Shown piece after piece: positions 9,797-18,285 of a stretch of 35,302 bases of DNA. A program made the position numbers and the translations under genes. Every line of letters begins with the position of its first letter. The first letter of the stretch is position 1. The notes beneath the pieces are model-generated. The model was not told the DNA's origin. It saw only the letters and a list, made by a program, of their open reading frames with translations, and did no database searches. Source of the stretch: CAZVGZ01 sp964627605 (lineage in GTDB: Bacteria; Latescibacterota; MWCZ01; CAZVGZ01); contig CAZVGZ010000035.1 of assembly GCA_964627605.1 (NCBI GenBank), forward strand, positions 1-35,302. The letters run 5' to 3'.

Positions 9797-11041
9797 ATGG
9801 CACGCAAAGATAGACCAGAAACCTCGCTCCTGCCGGTTGAACAGGCTCAAGAACTGGCGCTTCAGGGCGTCCGTCGCCCTCCTGCTGTCAAAACGCCGCT
9901 GAGCGACGCCATTGGACTGGTGTTGAGTGACGATGTGGTTTCAGACAGGGATATGCCGCCGTTCGACCGAGCGGCTGTAGATGGTTACGCGGTCGTCGCC
10001 AGCGATCTACAATCTGCCGTCGAGAGTGCTCCAGTCCTACTTTCGGTTGTTGAGGAGGTCCAGGCCGGAGTGGTTCCTACGAAAGCGGTAGCAACCGGCC
10101 ACACCTCCAAAGTGATGACAGGTGCGCCTACTCCTGCCGGGGCGGATGCGATGGTGATGGTTGAGCGGACGCGATCCAAACACGGCTCCGTTGTCGAATT
10201 CACCACACCGGTCACGGTTGGGCAGAACATCCGCCCCCAAGGTGAGGACGCGCGCAAAGGTGACCGGGTTCTGGGTGCGGGACAGGTAGTTGGCCCTCCA
10301 GAGGCGGGTATTCTCACGTCTGTTGGTGTGATCGACCCGGTGGTATATCCCAGGCCGACCTTGGCGGTCCTCAGCACCGGCGATGAGGTCGTCGATCCAT
10401 CACAGCAGCCCAAGCCAGGGCAGATACGCGACAGCAATGGACCACTCCTGACTGCACAGGCCAGACGGGCAGGGGTGGAGGTCACCCAGTTGGGGATAGC
10501 GTCGGACACTTTTGAGTCGCTTTCCAGATTAATCGAACAGGGGCTCAAATCTGACGTCTTGGTGATCGCAGGCGGCGTGTCGATGGGCGATCACGACATT
10601 GTCGAGGATGTGCTTTTGGAGTTCGGATTTGAGATGTCGTTCGACCGTGTAAACATGAAACCCGGAAAACCGACCGTATTCGGCAGGTGTGGCGATACGT
10701 ACGTTTTCGGGCTTCCAGGTAACCCTGTATCTGGATTGGTGGCGTTTGGGTTGTTCGTTAGACCGCTGCTAAGAAAAGTGATGGGACACCACGAGCCGCT
10801 GCCGCCGATGTGGCCTGCGGTGATCGATGTCGATCTTCGTTCCAGCGATCCTCGTCGCACCTACCAACCTGTGAGTAGTAGCTGGAAAGATGGCATCTGG
10901 CACGCAACACCTGTAGATCACCACAGTTCAGGCGATCTTCGATCAATCGCGCTGGCCGATTCGCTTTTGGTGATCCCGGAAAACAGCGGGGGTGTTGAGA
11001 AGGGTTCTCATCTCGACCTGGTAAGACTCACCGATCTGTAG
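9797..11041 (+). CDS. moeA: Molybdopterin molybdenumtransferase MoeA
   Basis: 414 residues from ATG 9797, chosen over in-frame TTG 9788. MoeA inserts molybdate into adenylylated molybdopterin in the last step of molybdenum cofactor synthesis. Hallmarks are the N-terminal MPPFDRAAVDGYAV motif, LSTGDEVVDP, GQIRDSNGPLL, the MogA-like core IAGGVSMGDHDIV (about residue 255), MKPGKPTVFG and GLPGNPVSGLV, followed by a C-terminal beta-barrel domain. Length is normal for the family and the frame is intact. No other moa or mob gene is nearby. It ends with TAG. Confidence 0.95.
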   Translation: MARKDRPETSLLPVEQAQELALQGVRRPPAVKTPLSDAIGLVLSDDVVSDRDMPPFDRAAVDGYAVVASDLQSAVESAPVLLSVVEEVQAGVVPTKAVATGHTSKVMTGAPTPAGADAMVMVERTRSKHGSVVEFTTPVTVGQNIRPQGEDARKGDRVLGAGQVVGPPEAGILTSVGVIDPVVYPRPTLAVLSTGDEVVDPSQQPKPGQIRDSNGPLLTAQARRAGVEVTQLGIASDTFESLSRLIEQGLKSDVLVIAGGVSMGDHDIVEDVLLEFGFEMSFDRVNMKPGKPTVFGRCGDTYVFGLPGNPVSGLVAFGLFVRPLLRKVMGHHEPLPPMWPAVIDVDLRSSDPRRTYQPVSSSWKDGIWHATPVDHHSSGDLRSIALADSLLVIPENSGGVEKGSHLDLVRLTDL

Positions 11042-11100
11042 CCGGGTTGTCCTCAGCGCATCCGACGCCACCGCACGCTCCCAATCGTCCGGAATCGAAC

Positions 11101-11337
11101 ATGCGATTTCGACCGCTACTATATCTGTTCCTGGCCGTCGTCGCAGAGGTGGCACCCGCTCAGCCGACCGGAGATCTGGTTACTGTCGAACTGAAGGACG
11201 GCACAGTCCTGTGGGGTCGCATCACCGCCGAGTCGGATACCAGTATCACTGTGGTGACGATAGGTGGCCTGGAGATCGTGTTCCCGAATCCGCTGCGACG
11301 ATATTTCCCTGCCCGAAGGTTGATTCGCCACTCATAG
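11101..11337 (+). CDS. Small exported protein with an LSm/SH3-like repeat, probably truncated
   Basis: 78 residues. An N-terminal leader (MRFRPLLYLFLAVVAEVAPA) is followed by the segment VTVELKDGTVLWGRI...ITVVTIGGLEIVF. This is the strand pattern seen at the start of exported proteins that carry an LSm/SH3-like 'ELKDGTVLxGRI' unit before a beta-barrel or other domain. The reading ends at TAG 11335-11337 soon after that unit, so the main domain appears lost. The following 250 bases hold no clear continuation. Function unknown. Confidence 0.5.
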   Translation: MRFRPLLYLFLAVVAEVAPAQPTGDLVTVELKDGTVLWGRITAESDTSITVVTIGGLEIVFPNPLRRYFPARRLIRHS

Positions 11338-11589
11338 CTGCCGAAATGGCACAATCTTCTGCCCTCAGCGCATCGTCGCGTCAATATGGCAGATATAGCG
11401 ACCCGCCGCTCCCCAACCCCTACGCTGCTTCTGTGGCTGTTCGCAGTGTTTTCGGATTCTATAACAACAATAAATACAGTATGTTATGCTGCGATTCTCA
11501 GATCATCAATAGCGATTGGCACACTCGTTGCAAACAAAAAGACCGACGACGAGAACGCCATCTACTTTCACCCAGAAAGGATACATGAC

Positions 11590-11973
11590 ATGCCCCACAC
11601 GACGTACCATCCGGGCCAGAGGCGCAGTAGCTCACTCTTCGGTCAAGCTGGGATGCCAAAAGCCGAGTTGGCCGAGCTGGACAAAGAGTTTGAGTTGACA
11701 CTAGAGTTGCCAGGGGTGCCCAAAGACGATGTTTCGATCACAGTCGAGCAGGGGGTTCTCACGGTTGGCGCAGAGCGTGTGAAGCCAGAGGGCCTCCGCG
11801 CTGCGGCTACCTATGGACACTATGGTGAGCTAAAAAGGTCGTTCAGGCTACCTGATGGGACGGATGTGGACAAGGTATCCGCCACTCTCGGTGATGGTCT
11901 CCTTCACCTGACTCTACCCAAACCTGAAACGATGATTCCTCGCCGAATTCCGGTTACCAGATCTGCTAATTGA
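11590..11973 (+). CDS. Small heat-shock protein, Hsp20/alpha-crystallin family (first copy)
   Basis: 127 residues from ATG 11590, with an AAAGG ribosome site about ten bases upstream; the frame is open further back but lacks family sequence there. The alpha-crystallin domain (about residues 28-118) shows FELTLELPGVPKDDVSITVE, GVLTVGAER, GELKRSFRLPDGTDVDKVSATLGDGLLHLTLPK, and a C-terminal RRIPV tail of the IxI/V type that docks neighbouring subunits. Such proteins hold unfolding proteins in an ATP-independent way. It lies 75 bases before a second hsp20, probably co-transcribed. Confidence 0.92.
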   Translation: MPHTTYHPGQRRSSSLFGQAGMPKAELAELDKEFELTLELPGVPKDDVSITVEQGVLTVGAERVKPEGLRAAATYGHYGELKRSFRLPDGTDVDKVSATLGDGLLHLTLPKPETMIPRRIPVTRSAN

Positions 11974-12048
11974 GAGCACCAATCGCTACAAAAAAACATC
12001 GAGACTCAAACTGAATATCACACACACCAAGTCCAAGGAGAATTGACC

Positions 12049-12474
12049 ATGACTAACTTTCCAGTACTCCGCACACGGCCCCAATTTGGTTGGGCAAGCA
12101 ACGATCTGTATCGCCACTTCTTCGGCTCGCAAAGCGATGACAAAGGCGGGGGTTTTTCGCCAGCCACCGACGTCGTCGAGTCCGATTCGGCATACGAGAT
12201 CATGGTAGAGCTTCCTGGTGTGGGGCGCGACGACGTTCAGATTGAGGTGGCCGACAATGTTCTGTCCATCTCAGGTGAGCGCAAGAGCGAGTATGACGAC
12301 AACAGCGAGGGCGTGCGTCGCAGCGAGCGCTCATATGGCAAATTCGAGCGCAGCTTTTGTCTGGCCTCAAACCTCAGCGGCGGCGACATCAGCGCCGCCT
12401 ACGCAGACGGCGTTCTCAAGGTGAGTGTGCCCAAGCCAGAAGAGGCGCAGCCCAAACAGGTTGAGATTAACTAG
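12049..12474 (+). CDS. Small heat-shock protein, Hsp20/alpha-crystallin family (second copy)
   Basis: 141 residues from ATG 12049, preceded by a strong AAGGAG site at 12035-12040. The domain shows SPATDVVESDSAYEIMVELPGVGRDDVQIEVADNVLSISGERKSE, then YGKFERSFCLASNLSGGDISAAYADGVLKVSVPKPE and a KQVEI tail. This is the class A bacterial Hsp20 type. It differs clearly from the first copy, so the pair is probably two functional paralogues rather than a recent duplication. A terminator follows directly. Confidence 0.94.
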   Translation: MTNFPVLRTRPQFGWASNDLYRHFFGSQSDDKGGGFSPATDVVESDSAYEIMVELPGVGRDDVQIEVADNVLSISGERKSEYDDNSEGVRRSERSYGKFERSFCLASNLSGGDISAAYADGVLKVSVPKPEEAQPKQVEIN

Positions 12475-12492
12475 ATTCTCAATCGCGGGTCT

Positions 12493-12529
12493 AAAAAAGG
12501 CCGGAGGCTGAACGCTTCCGGCCTTTTTT
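12493..12529 (+). terminator. Rho-independent terminator after the hsp20 pair
   Basis: A ten-base-pair stem (12499-12508 with 12514-12523, one G-T pair) and five-base loop are flanked by six A and six T residues. This can work in both directions and closes the hsp20 unit. Confidence 0.92.
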
Positions 12530-12671
12530 GTGTTCGTTGCGACGGGTTTTGGGAGGTCGGATAATCTATGAATTGGCGGCACCTCCTATCGACCAACCCT
12601 GACCACAGTTGGTCCCGTGGCGTATTTGATTGTAATTTTACACTACGAATTCGCCGAAAAGGAGGAGAGCT

Positions 12672-13337
12672 GTGTCCATTCGGGCGCCGCGATATCAGAG
12701 TCCAAAAAATATCTGGTGGGACGAGGAGTTTGAGAGGTCGCTGGAGATTGAGTTGGATGGGGCGCCTTGCCCGTTCGACTGGGAAGCGATGTTTGAGAAC
12801 TCCAACCCTGTCCAGGTAGAGATCGGATTTGGCAAAGGCCGCTTTCTTATCGAGAACGCCCAACGCCACCCAGATCGCAACTATTTAGGGATCGAATGGG
12901 CTGGAGCTTGTGTTGGCGTCGCACGGGAGCGGCTGGCCAAACGGGGGATACCCAACGCGCGTCTCATCCGCGCCGACGCAAAAGAGATAGTGCAGTCATT
13001 CATCCCAAAAGCGAGTGTCTCGGTCTACCACATCTATTTCCCCGACCCCTGGCCCAAGAAACGGCATCATAAACGGCGCATCGTAAGTAAGGATTTTGTG
13101 GCGCTGCTCTTCGGAACGCTCAAACCCGGCGGCGAATTTCTGTTTTTCACCGACCACACAGACTACTACGAAGCGGCACATCCAGTAGTAGACGCTCACC
13201 CAGAAGCCTCCCCGCTGCCTCCTCCTGACCCAGACAACCCTTCCTATGTGGTGACCAACTACGAAGCCAAATGGCGTGGTGAGGACCGGACGATTCATCG
13301 TGATAGATGGGCTCGAAAAGTCGGTGGCACAGCATGA
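12672..13337 (+). CDS. trmB: tRNA (guanine-N7-)-methyltransferase
   Basis: 221 residues from GTG 12672, set by the GGAGGAG ribosome site just upstream. TrmB methylates G46 in the tRNA variable loop using S-adenosylmethionine. Visible are the SAM-binding VEIGFGKGRFLIENA motif, LGIEW, RADAKE and the family signature FPDPWPKKRHHKRRI, followed by the C-terminal YEAKW...ARKVG segment. Length and frame are normal. The stop overlaps the ATG of the next gene (ATGA), suggesting translational coupling to the broken oxidoreductase. Confidence 0.95.
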   Translation: MSIRAPRYQSPKNIWWDEEFERSLEIELDGAPCPFDWEAMFENSNPVQVEIGFGKGRFLIENAQRHPDRNYLGIEWAGACVGVARERLAKRGIPNARLIRADAKEIVQSFIPKASVSVYHIYFPDPWPKKRHHKRRIVSKDFVALLFGTLKPGGEFLFFTDHTDYYEAAHPVVDAHPEASPLPPPDPDNPSYVVTNYEAKWRGEDRTIHRDRWARKVGGTA

Positions 13338-13773
13338 TCTCCCCGGCGAGTCCTCTGCCACTGCAGGTGTGCGATATCTGCGTGGTAGGCGGCGGGAGCG
13401 GAGGGAGCGGAGGGATCGGCGCGGCCGTATGCGCCGCTGAGGCTGGTGCTGATGTGATTATCGTCGAGGCGCAAGAGATGCTGGGCAGCACAAGTACGAT
13501 GGCTGGAGTCAACGCGTGAGAGGCGGTTGCAGGCAGGACTGGACTGCCTCGAGAGTTCTATGGAGAGCTCGTTTCTATCCCCGATTCCGCAGAGCTTCTG
13601 GAGATATCCCAACCCTGGAGGGAAGACCGCCCGCTCGATCAGTGGCGGGTATCCAGCGACACAGAATACGAGCTGTCTTGCAAGCCGTCTCACTTGACGG
13701 CGATGTCCAATCAGTTGACGTGCCTGCGCTCCAAAAGTCCCTGTCGGAGGTAGGGGTTACGCTCAAAGCATGA
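13334..13773 (+). pseudogene. FAD-dependent oxidoreductase, N-terminal remnant with three lesions
   Basis: The ATG at 13334 overlaps the trmB stop. The start reads CDICVVGGGSGG...IGAAVCAAEAGADVIIVEAQEMLG, a Rossmann FAD-binding site of the FAD-dependent oxidoreductase family, then STSTMAGVNA. Three defects are visible. A perfect 9-bp tandem duplication (13394-13411) inserts Ser-Gly-Gly into the dinucleotide loop. A TGA at 13517-13519 sits where the family commonly has Trp (VNAWE), and sensible sequence continues after it (EAVAGRTGLPREFYGELVS). A later frame change, around 13650-13700, moves to the frame ending SLSEVGVTLKA at 13773. Only about 145 residues of an expected 400 or more remain, so it is non-functional. 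Confidence 0.8.
13394..13411 (+). repeat. 9-bp perfect tandem duplication in the FAD loop
   Basis: GGGAGCGGA occurs twice head to tail (13394-13402, 13403-13411), extending the expected GGGSGGIGAA loop by three residues. Confidence 0.9.
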
Positions 13774-13792
13774 CCTGCCGCTGAGGGTGCGA

Positions 13793-14947
13793 TCAGTCAT
13801 ACTGCTCAAAAAGCTGACCCCAGGGCGATTTCATCACCTCTGCGCGGCGCTTCATCCCGACGTAGGGGTACCAGTAGCGGTCGTGGTAAAGCGCCGAACC
13901 AATTATAAAAAGTTTGACGAGCGGCGTGCGGAACAGGAGTCGCTCCAAAGGTTTTAGCGGGCCGTACCAGATCGACCGTCCCACTTTGCTCGCGAAATGG
14001 TAATTCACTTCAAAGCCGAAATCGACGTCTGAGATATCCTCTCCCACTATCTCGATCTCGTTTACATCCCCGCAGCCAAGACCTTCCTCATGGGCGAGTC
14101 TGACGTATTCCAGATCGGACAGCGGATCAAACCCCATCATCTTTCCAGCCACAGCGTCGATGGCGACACAATCATCAGAGGCGAGCATGTAGTCTTTCAC
14201 ATAGGGCATCATCGCCCGTGGGCCAGCACCGTCGCCGCAGATCGTGCCGTCTTTGAGCGAAAAAATCCCAGGATGTATCTCCTGCTGAATCCGGAGCAGA
14301 TCGACCAGCGTAGCGTGTATATCCGAGTGACAGTAGTGCCGATTCTCTTTAAGCAGTCCACCAAAAGCGTTTTTCATCGCACCGGTGGTTGTCGTGTATA
14401 CATGGGTCTTTACGGTCGGAAGGTGGACGATATTCTTGCCGATGAACATCTTGGGTATCCTGATCCCATCAGGGAATATCTTGTCCAAAACCAGCATTTT
14501 GCCTTTTGGCTCATAGACGATCCACTCGACATCAGGAGAGAAATTGTCGTAGGTCGGGATCTCATACCGCTCATAGACGCCCCGGAATTTGTTATTCGCA
14601 TCCCCCAACGACGCGTCGGTCACGACGGTGCGGTTATGCACACCGATGACATCGTCATATCCGTCCTGGCGCATGGTGCGCACCATACCTTCAAGCTGCC
14701 ACGGTGTGGTGTTGGCGCTCGGATAGTGCAGATGCCACGAGATGTTGTCTTTGACGATGGTGGTGGCGTCTTTGGGCAGAATGCGGTCGTATTCTGCGGT
14801 ATGGAGAAGGTCGGCTGTGTCGTCGAGTAAGCGCTCAGGTGACGTACGGATCACAGCGACTTTTGATCTGCCGCGTTTATATGACGGCTCTAACAACTCT
14901 TGTTTGGTACTGGAACCGTCTGGGGATTCGCTCGGCGGCGTTGTCAT
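13793..14947 (-). CDS. DUF362 domain-containing protein
   Basis: 384 residues from ATG 14947, chosen because GGCGGAGAG lies at ribosome-site distance; the frame is open to 15064 but without family sequence. DUF362 hallmarks are KVAVIRTSPE near the start, ATTIVKDNISWHL, IGVHNRTVV, the central NIVHLPTVKTHVYTTTTGAMKNAFGGLLKENRH block and DDCVAIDAVAGKMMGFDP. Some DUF362 proteins carry ferredoxin-like 4Fe-4S motifs; this one shows no CxxCxxC cluster. The biochemical role of the family is unknown. It lies convergent to the broken oxidoreductase and divergent from the ferredoxin gene. Confidence 0.88.
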   Translation of the reverse strand: MTTPPSESPDGSSTKQELLEPSYKRGRSKVAVIRTSPERLLDDTADLLHTAEYDRILPKDATTIVKDNISWHLHYPSANTTPWQLEGMVRTMRQDGYDDVIGVHNRTVVTDASLGDANNKFRGVYERYEIPTYDNFSPDVEWIVYEPKGKMLVLDKIFPDGIRIPKMFIGKNIVHLPTVKTHVYTTTTGAMKNAFGGLLKENRHYCHSDIHATLVDLLRIQQEIHPGIFSLKDGTICGDGAGPRAMMPYVKDYMLASDDCVAIDAVAGKMMGFDPLSDLEYVRLAHEEGLGCGDVNEIEIVGEDISDVDFGFEVNYHFASKVGRSIWYGPLKPLERLLFRTPLVKLFIIGSALYHDRYWYPYVGMKRRAEVMKSPWGQLFEQYD

Positions 14948-15147
14948 TGAACTCTCCGCCGCTTTCCGGCGTATAAATTCTGTGGTGGGGATGTTAATCC
15001 GAGTGACTACAGAATGTATTGAGGTGCAACGCAGGTGGCAATCAGCGTCGGTGGTTGACCCCAAAGGCCGCTAGAACCACCTTTTTTTGTTCTCTTTCAT
15101 TTCGGCGGACACCACACTGCTTTGCCAATCTGCCAGACGGAGACCCG

Positions 15148-15468
15148 ATGGAGCAGTATCGTCACCATGTGTTGTGCTGTACATGGGATCGCAAACCAGG
15201 TCACTGTGGTCATCACGGCGGGCATGAGGTGCTTGCTGCGTTTAAGGAGCGAGTGGCGACGGACGATCTTTCTTCGATTATGGTGACCAGACTAGGATGC
15301 TCATCGCAGCATCACGAAGGTGCTCCAGTGGTGGTGGTGCAGCCTGATGGGATATGGTACACCAACGTCAAGCCGAGCGATGTAGACGAGATTATTGACG
15401 ATCACCTCCTAGGTGGTCGCCCAGTCGAACGACTGGTATTCCACAGAAACCTTCAACCCCCTAAATAG
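15148..15468 (+). CDS. Thioredoxin-like (2Fe-2S) ferredoxin with a substituted ligand
   Basis: 106 residues from ATG 15148 with GGAG seven bases upstream. The fold is the NuoE/Shethna-type thioredoxin-like ferredoxin: HHVLCCTW, GHCGHHGGHEVLAAF, then VTRLGCSSQHHEGAPVVVVQPDGIWYTNV and DVDEIIDDHLLGGRPVERLVF. Such proteins carry a [2Fe-2S] cluster on four Cys. Three positions are present (Cys10 or Cys11, Cys20, Cys51), but the usual fourth, four residues after Cys51, is His55. A His ligand, a lost cluster or a sequence error are all possible. It lies 13 bases before asd and is probably co-transcribed with it. Confidence 0.85.
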   Translation: MEQYRHHVLCCTWDRKPGHCGHHGGHEVLAAFKERVATDDLSSIMVTRLGCSSQHHEGAPVVVVQPDGIWYTNVKPSDVDEIIDDHLLGGRPVERLVFHRNLQPPK

Positions 15469-15481
15469 AGCGGAGTAGCAA

Positions 15482-16567
15482 GTGAGTCATCAGGTGCGCG
15501 TAGCAGTAATAGGGGCCACCGGTATTGCCGGGCAACAGGCATTGGCCGCGTTGGTCGATCACACGTGGTTTGATGTCACCGCCATCGCAGCCTCAGAGCG
15601 CAGCGCTGGCAAGACGTACAAACAGGCCATCACCTCCGAAGCTGGGCAGGTGCAGTGGTACGCCGGAATAGAGCTTCCAGATCGATTCGCTAAGATGACC
15701 GTGCAGTTGGGATCGGCACTAGATGTCGGCAACATCGACATAATTCTCGACTGCGTTGAGACGTCAGCAGCGCGTCAACTTGAGGAGCAGTATGCTCCTA
15801 CGACCCCTGTTGTGAGCACAGCGTCGGCGTTCAGATACGAAGACGACGTCCCGATCTTCATTCCAGGCGTCAATTTAGAACATGCAGGGCTCCTAGCAGA
15901 GCAGCAGAAGCGCCGAGGCTGGAAAGGGTTTGTCACCCCGATACCCAACTGCACCACCACCGGTTTGGCGATGGCGTTGGCTCCGCTCTATCGCGAGTTT
16001 GGGATCAACCGTGTCTTTATGACCTCACTCCAGGCGATATCCGGCGCAGGTAGGAGCCCTGGGGTCTCAGCGTTGGATATAATGGACAATGTGATACCGT
16101 ACATCCCGGGGGAAGAGGAAAAAGTCGAGCGGGAGACCCAGAAAATTTTGGGAAAACTGGTCGGTAGCTCGATCGACCCTGCGACGTTCGATGTCTCATC
16201 GACCTGTATGCGTGTTGGGGTGAGCGACGGCCACACCGAATCGGTATTCGTCGAGCTGGAGAAGGATGCGAGTGTTGATGCGGTCGAAGATGCCATGACC
16301 GAGTTTGGTACAGATTTCGTGGGAATGGGTCTACCCAGTTCCCCTGGGGCGCTTATTACTGTGTCGGACGACCCATACCGGCCTCAGCCCAAGCTTGATC
16401 GTGAACTGGAGGGTGGAATGACCACGGTCGTGGGACGTCTGAGGGAGGACAAGGCACTTGAGCGTGGTATTAAGTTTGTCCTGTTGAGCCACAATACGAT
16501 GATGGGTGCTGCCAAGGGAGCGGTCCTGGTGGCCGAATACCTGGTGGAAAAAGGCCACATCGCCTAA
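15482..16567 (+). CDS. asd: Aspartate-semialdehyde dehydrogenase, archaeal/fungal type
   Basis: 361 residues from GTG 15482, behind GGAG at 15470-15473. The enzyme reduces aspartyl-phosphate to the semialdehyde for lysine, threonine and methionine synthesis. It shows the NADP-binding VAVIGATGIAGQQALAAL start, the catalytic Cys157 in PIPNCTTTGLAMAL, the SLQAISGAGRSPGVSALDIMDNV block and the SSTCMRVGVSDGHTESV substrate motif. This arrangement matches the archaeal/fungal Asd branch rather than the usual proteobacterial one. The frame is intact. Its stop overlaps by three bases the stop of the recombinase on the opposite strand. Confidence 0.93.
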   Translation: MSHQVRVAVIGATGIAGQQALAALVDHTWFDVTAIAASERSAGKTYKQAITSEAGQVQWYAGIELPDRFAKMTVQLGSALDVGNIDIILDCVETSAARQLEEQYAPTTPVVSTASAFRYEDDVPIFIPGVNLEHAGLLAEQQKRRGWKGFVTPIPNCTTTGLAMALAPLYREFGINRVFMTSLQAISGAGRSPGVSALDIMDNVIPYIPGEEEKVERETQKILGKLVGSSIDPATFDVSSTCMRVGVSDGHTESVFVELEKDASVDAVEDAMTEFGTDFVGMGLPSSPGALITVSDDPYRPQPKLDRELEGGMTTVVGRLREDKALERGIKFVLLSHNTMMGAAKGAVLVAEYLVEKGHIA

Positions 16568-18285
16568 TCAGATACCGGGTTTGCTTGACACTTAACGCAT
16601 CGTAGGGTAGCTTTTTTGTGGCGCGGAGCGGTGGCCGAGCTGGCTGAAGGCGCTCGCCTGCTAAGTGAGTATGGGTCACAAGCCCATCGAGGGTTCGAAT
16701 CCCTCCCGCTCCGCCAGTTTTCATTTTCGCCGATTTGGACCTCCAAATCGGTGTTTGCGTTAGTCGTCTCCGAGTTCGCAACTGCTATTAAATCAAATGG
16801 TTGCCGATACTCAACATGAAGCTGCCCATCTTTCCAGGTGGAGTTCGAGAGTAAACAACTCAGCAAACGGCGTTTTTCAGTCGGTGCCTGGGTAAAGAAC
16901 AGTTCTTCAGCACGTTGCGCGAGTTCTAGAACCCGAACACCCTCATCCATGTACGCCTCATTGCCCTGCTGATAAGCCTCAATCGACTCTAGTAAGCGGC
17001 GTTGTTCGATACTCCATTCAGCCTTCTTCCGCTCATAGAATTCCAAGTCGATCACGCCGTCAAGTTTGTCCGCGTACATCCCGTCCAACCTGCCCTGCAA
17101 TATCTGGTACTGTCGCTGTAGGCGAGCGACTGAATCATCGTGCTCTTTCTTTTTGTCCGCAAGGCTTTCGTGCAACGCCGATCTGATCCATTCAAGGACT
17201 TCATTGTCGAATACCAGGCGTTGAAGGGCTTCTGCAAAACACCCATCGAGCACCTCTTCGCGCACATACGGCTCAGGGCATTTGCCCTTGTAATGGGTGC
17301 AGCGATAGTAGACATATTTCTGTTTCTTGATCTCCCCAACGACGGCACACCCGCAGTGCCCGCACGTAATGATATTTGCGTAGGCCAAATCGTGCTTGAC
17401 CTTTTTGCGCCGCCCTCCTAGGCGAGTCGTCAGTGTATCTTGTACCCGCTCCCAAAGTTCGACGCTCACCAATGGATCGTGGACACCCTTGTAGGTTTTG
17501 CCGCTCCAGTCGAAATCGCCTGTGTAGGTTCGGTTGTGAAGGATGTTGTGCACTGTTTTGGTATTGACCGGTCGCCCGCTCTTTCGAAACACAAGCCCAG
17601 CGTCGCGAGCCATACCTGCGACATCCTTGATCGAACGGTCCCCGGTTGCATACCACTCGTATATCTGCCGGATGACCGGAGCGGCGTCTGGATCAGGTTC
17701 GATGATCCGCTTGCCGTCCGGTCCGTCGACATTGTTGTAGCCAAGTGGGGCGAAGGACGGGAAGTAGCCCTGTTCGGCCTTCTGTTGCATGCCTTTCTTG
17801 ATTTCCTCACCAAGGTTGTCAATGTAGTTCTTGGCCATCAGCACCTTGATACCGTGCATAAACTTCTCAGCTGATCGGGCATCAGGTGTAAGAACGACAT
17901 TCTCCTTGACCAAATGGACATCCAGGTCAAGTTCGTCCATCGTCACCCAATCTTTCAGATTGCGATAGAGGCGATCGGTCTTCTCCACCAACAACACATT
18001 GCACGAGCGATCGCCCGCTGTGGGTATGCTAAACAGGTCTACCATCCGTTCGAAACCAACGCGACCGGATTGTTTTGCGGTTTCTACGTCCACAATCTCT
18101 TCTGTAACTTGAAAGCCATTCGCCACCGCATATTCCCTAAGGAGCTTCAGCTGGGCGTTGATGGAGTAGCCTTCTCGCTCTTGTTCGCGTGATGAAACAC
18201 GAACGTAGATTACGGCAGGTATCCCTGCCCCATTGGTATGTATGCTTCCCTGATCTTCTTGCATCGTTCTCATATCTGTCCTCAC
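16564..18285 (-). CDS. Large serine recombinase (integrase), C-terminus read antisense through tRNA-Ser
   Basis: 573 codons. The resolvase-type catalytic domain has the nucleophilic Ser in VIYVRVSSREQEREGYSINAQ, then LLVEKTDRLYRNLKDW. The recombinase domain shows FAPLGYNN, RQIYEWYATGDRSIKDVA and VHNILHNRTYTGDF. A zinc ribbon follows (CGHCGC ... YRCTHYKGKC), then a coiled coil. Large serine recombinases integrate and excise phages and mobile islands at short att sites. The last 45 or so codons, from about GRDSNPRWACDPYSLSRRAPS, are simply the reverse of tRNA-Ser and its 5' flank. The original stop was therefore probably lost on integration, or the true protein ends differently. The start could also be one of two Met codons within the first eight residues. 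Confidence 0.92.
   Translation of the reverse strand: MRTDMRTMQEDQGSIHTNGAGIPAVIYVRVSSREQEREGYSINAQLKLLREYAVANGFQVTEEIVDVETAKQSGRVGFERMVDLFSIPTAGDRSCNVLLVEKTDRLYRNLKDWVTMDELDLDVHLVKENVVLTPDARSAEKFMHGIKVLMAKNYIDNLGEEIKKGMQQKAEQGYFPSFAPLGYNNVDGPDGKRIIEPDPDAAPVIRQIYEWYATGDRSIKDVAGMARDAGLVFRKSGRPVNTKTVHNILHNRTYTGDFDWSGKTYKGVHDPLVSVELWERVQDTLTTRLGGRRKKVKHDLAYANIITCGHCGCAVVGEIKKQKYVYYRCTHYKGKCPEPYVREEVLDGCFAEALQRLVFDNEVLEWIRSALHESLADKKKEHDDSVARLQRQYQILQGRLDGMYADKLDGVIDLEFYERKKAEWSIEQRRLLESIEAYQQGNEAYMDEGVRVLELAQRAEELFFTQAPTEKRRLLSCLLSNSTWKDGQLHVEYRQPFDLIAVANSETTNANTDLEVQIGENENWRSGRDSNPRWACDPYSLSRRAPSASSATAPRHKKATLRCVKCQANPVSD
16585..16613 (+). promoter_or_regulatory. Promoter of tRNA-Ser
   Basis: A perfect TTGACA (16585-16590) and TAGCTT (16608-16613) are separated by 17 bases. 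The -10 box ends 11 bases before the first tRNA base. Spacing and position fit a strong constitutive tRNA promoter. Confidence 0.8.
16625..16716 (+). tRNA. tRNA-Ser(GCU), CCA encoded
   Basis: The acceptor arm pairs GGAGCGG (16625-16631) with CCGCTCC (16706-16712), followed by discriminator G16713 and encoded CCA. The anticodon stem CTCGC/GTGAG encloses loop CTGCTAA, anticodon GCU, which reads AGC/AGU. A long variable arm typical of serine tRNAs and a T arm with loop TTCGAAT follow. The serine recombinase gene runs antisense through the entire tRNA, so this is the probable chromosomal attachment site of the element to its right. Confidence 0.95.

Noticed and set aside
14090..14830. 246-codon plus-strand open frame
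   Set aside because: Antisense to the DUF362 gene, which has clear family blocks and a good ribosome site.
16564..16720. Treating the recombinase's last 45 or so residues as a real protein domain
   Set aside because: They are the reverse translation of tRNA-Ser and its flank. Such endings are a common by-product of tRNA-targeted integration.
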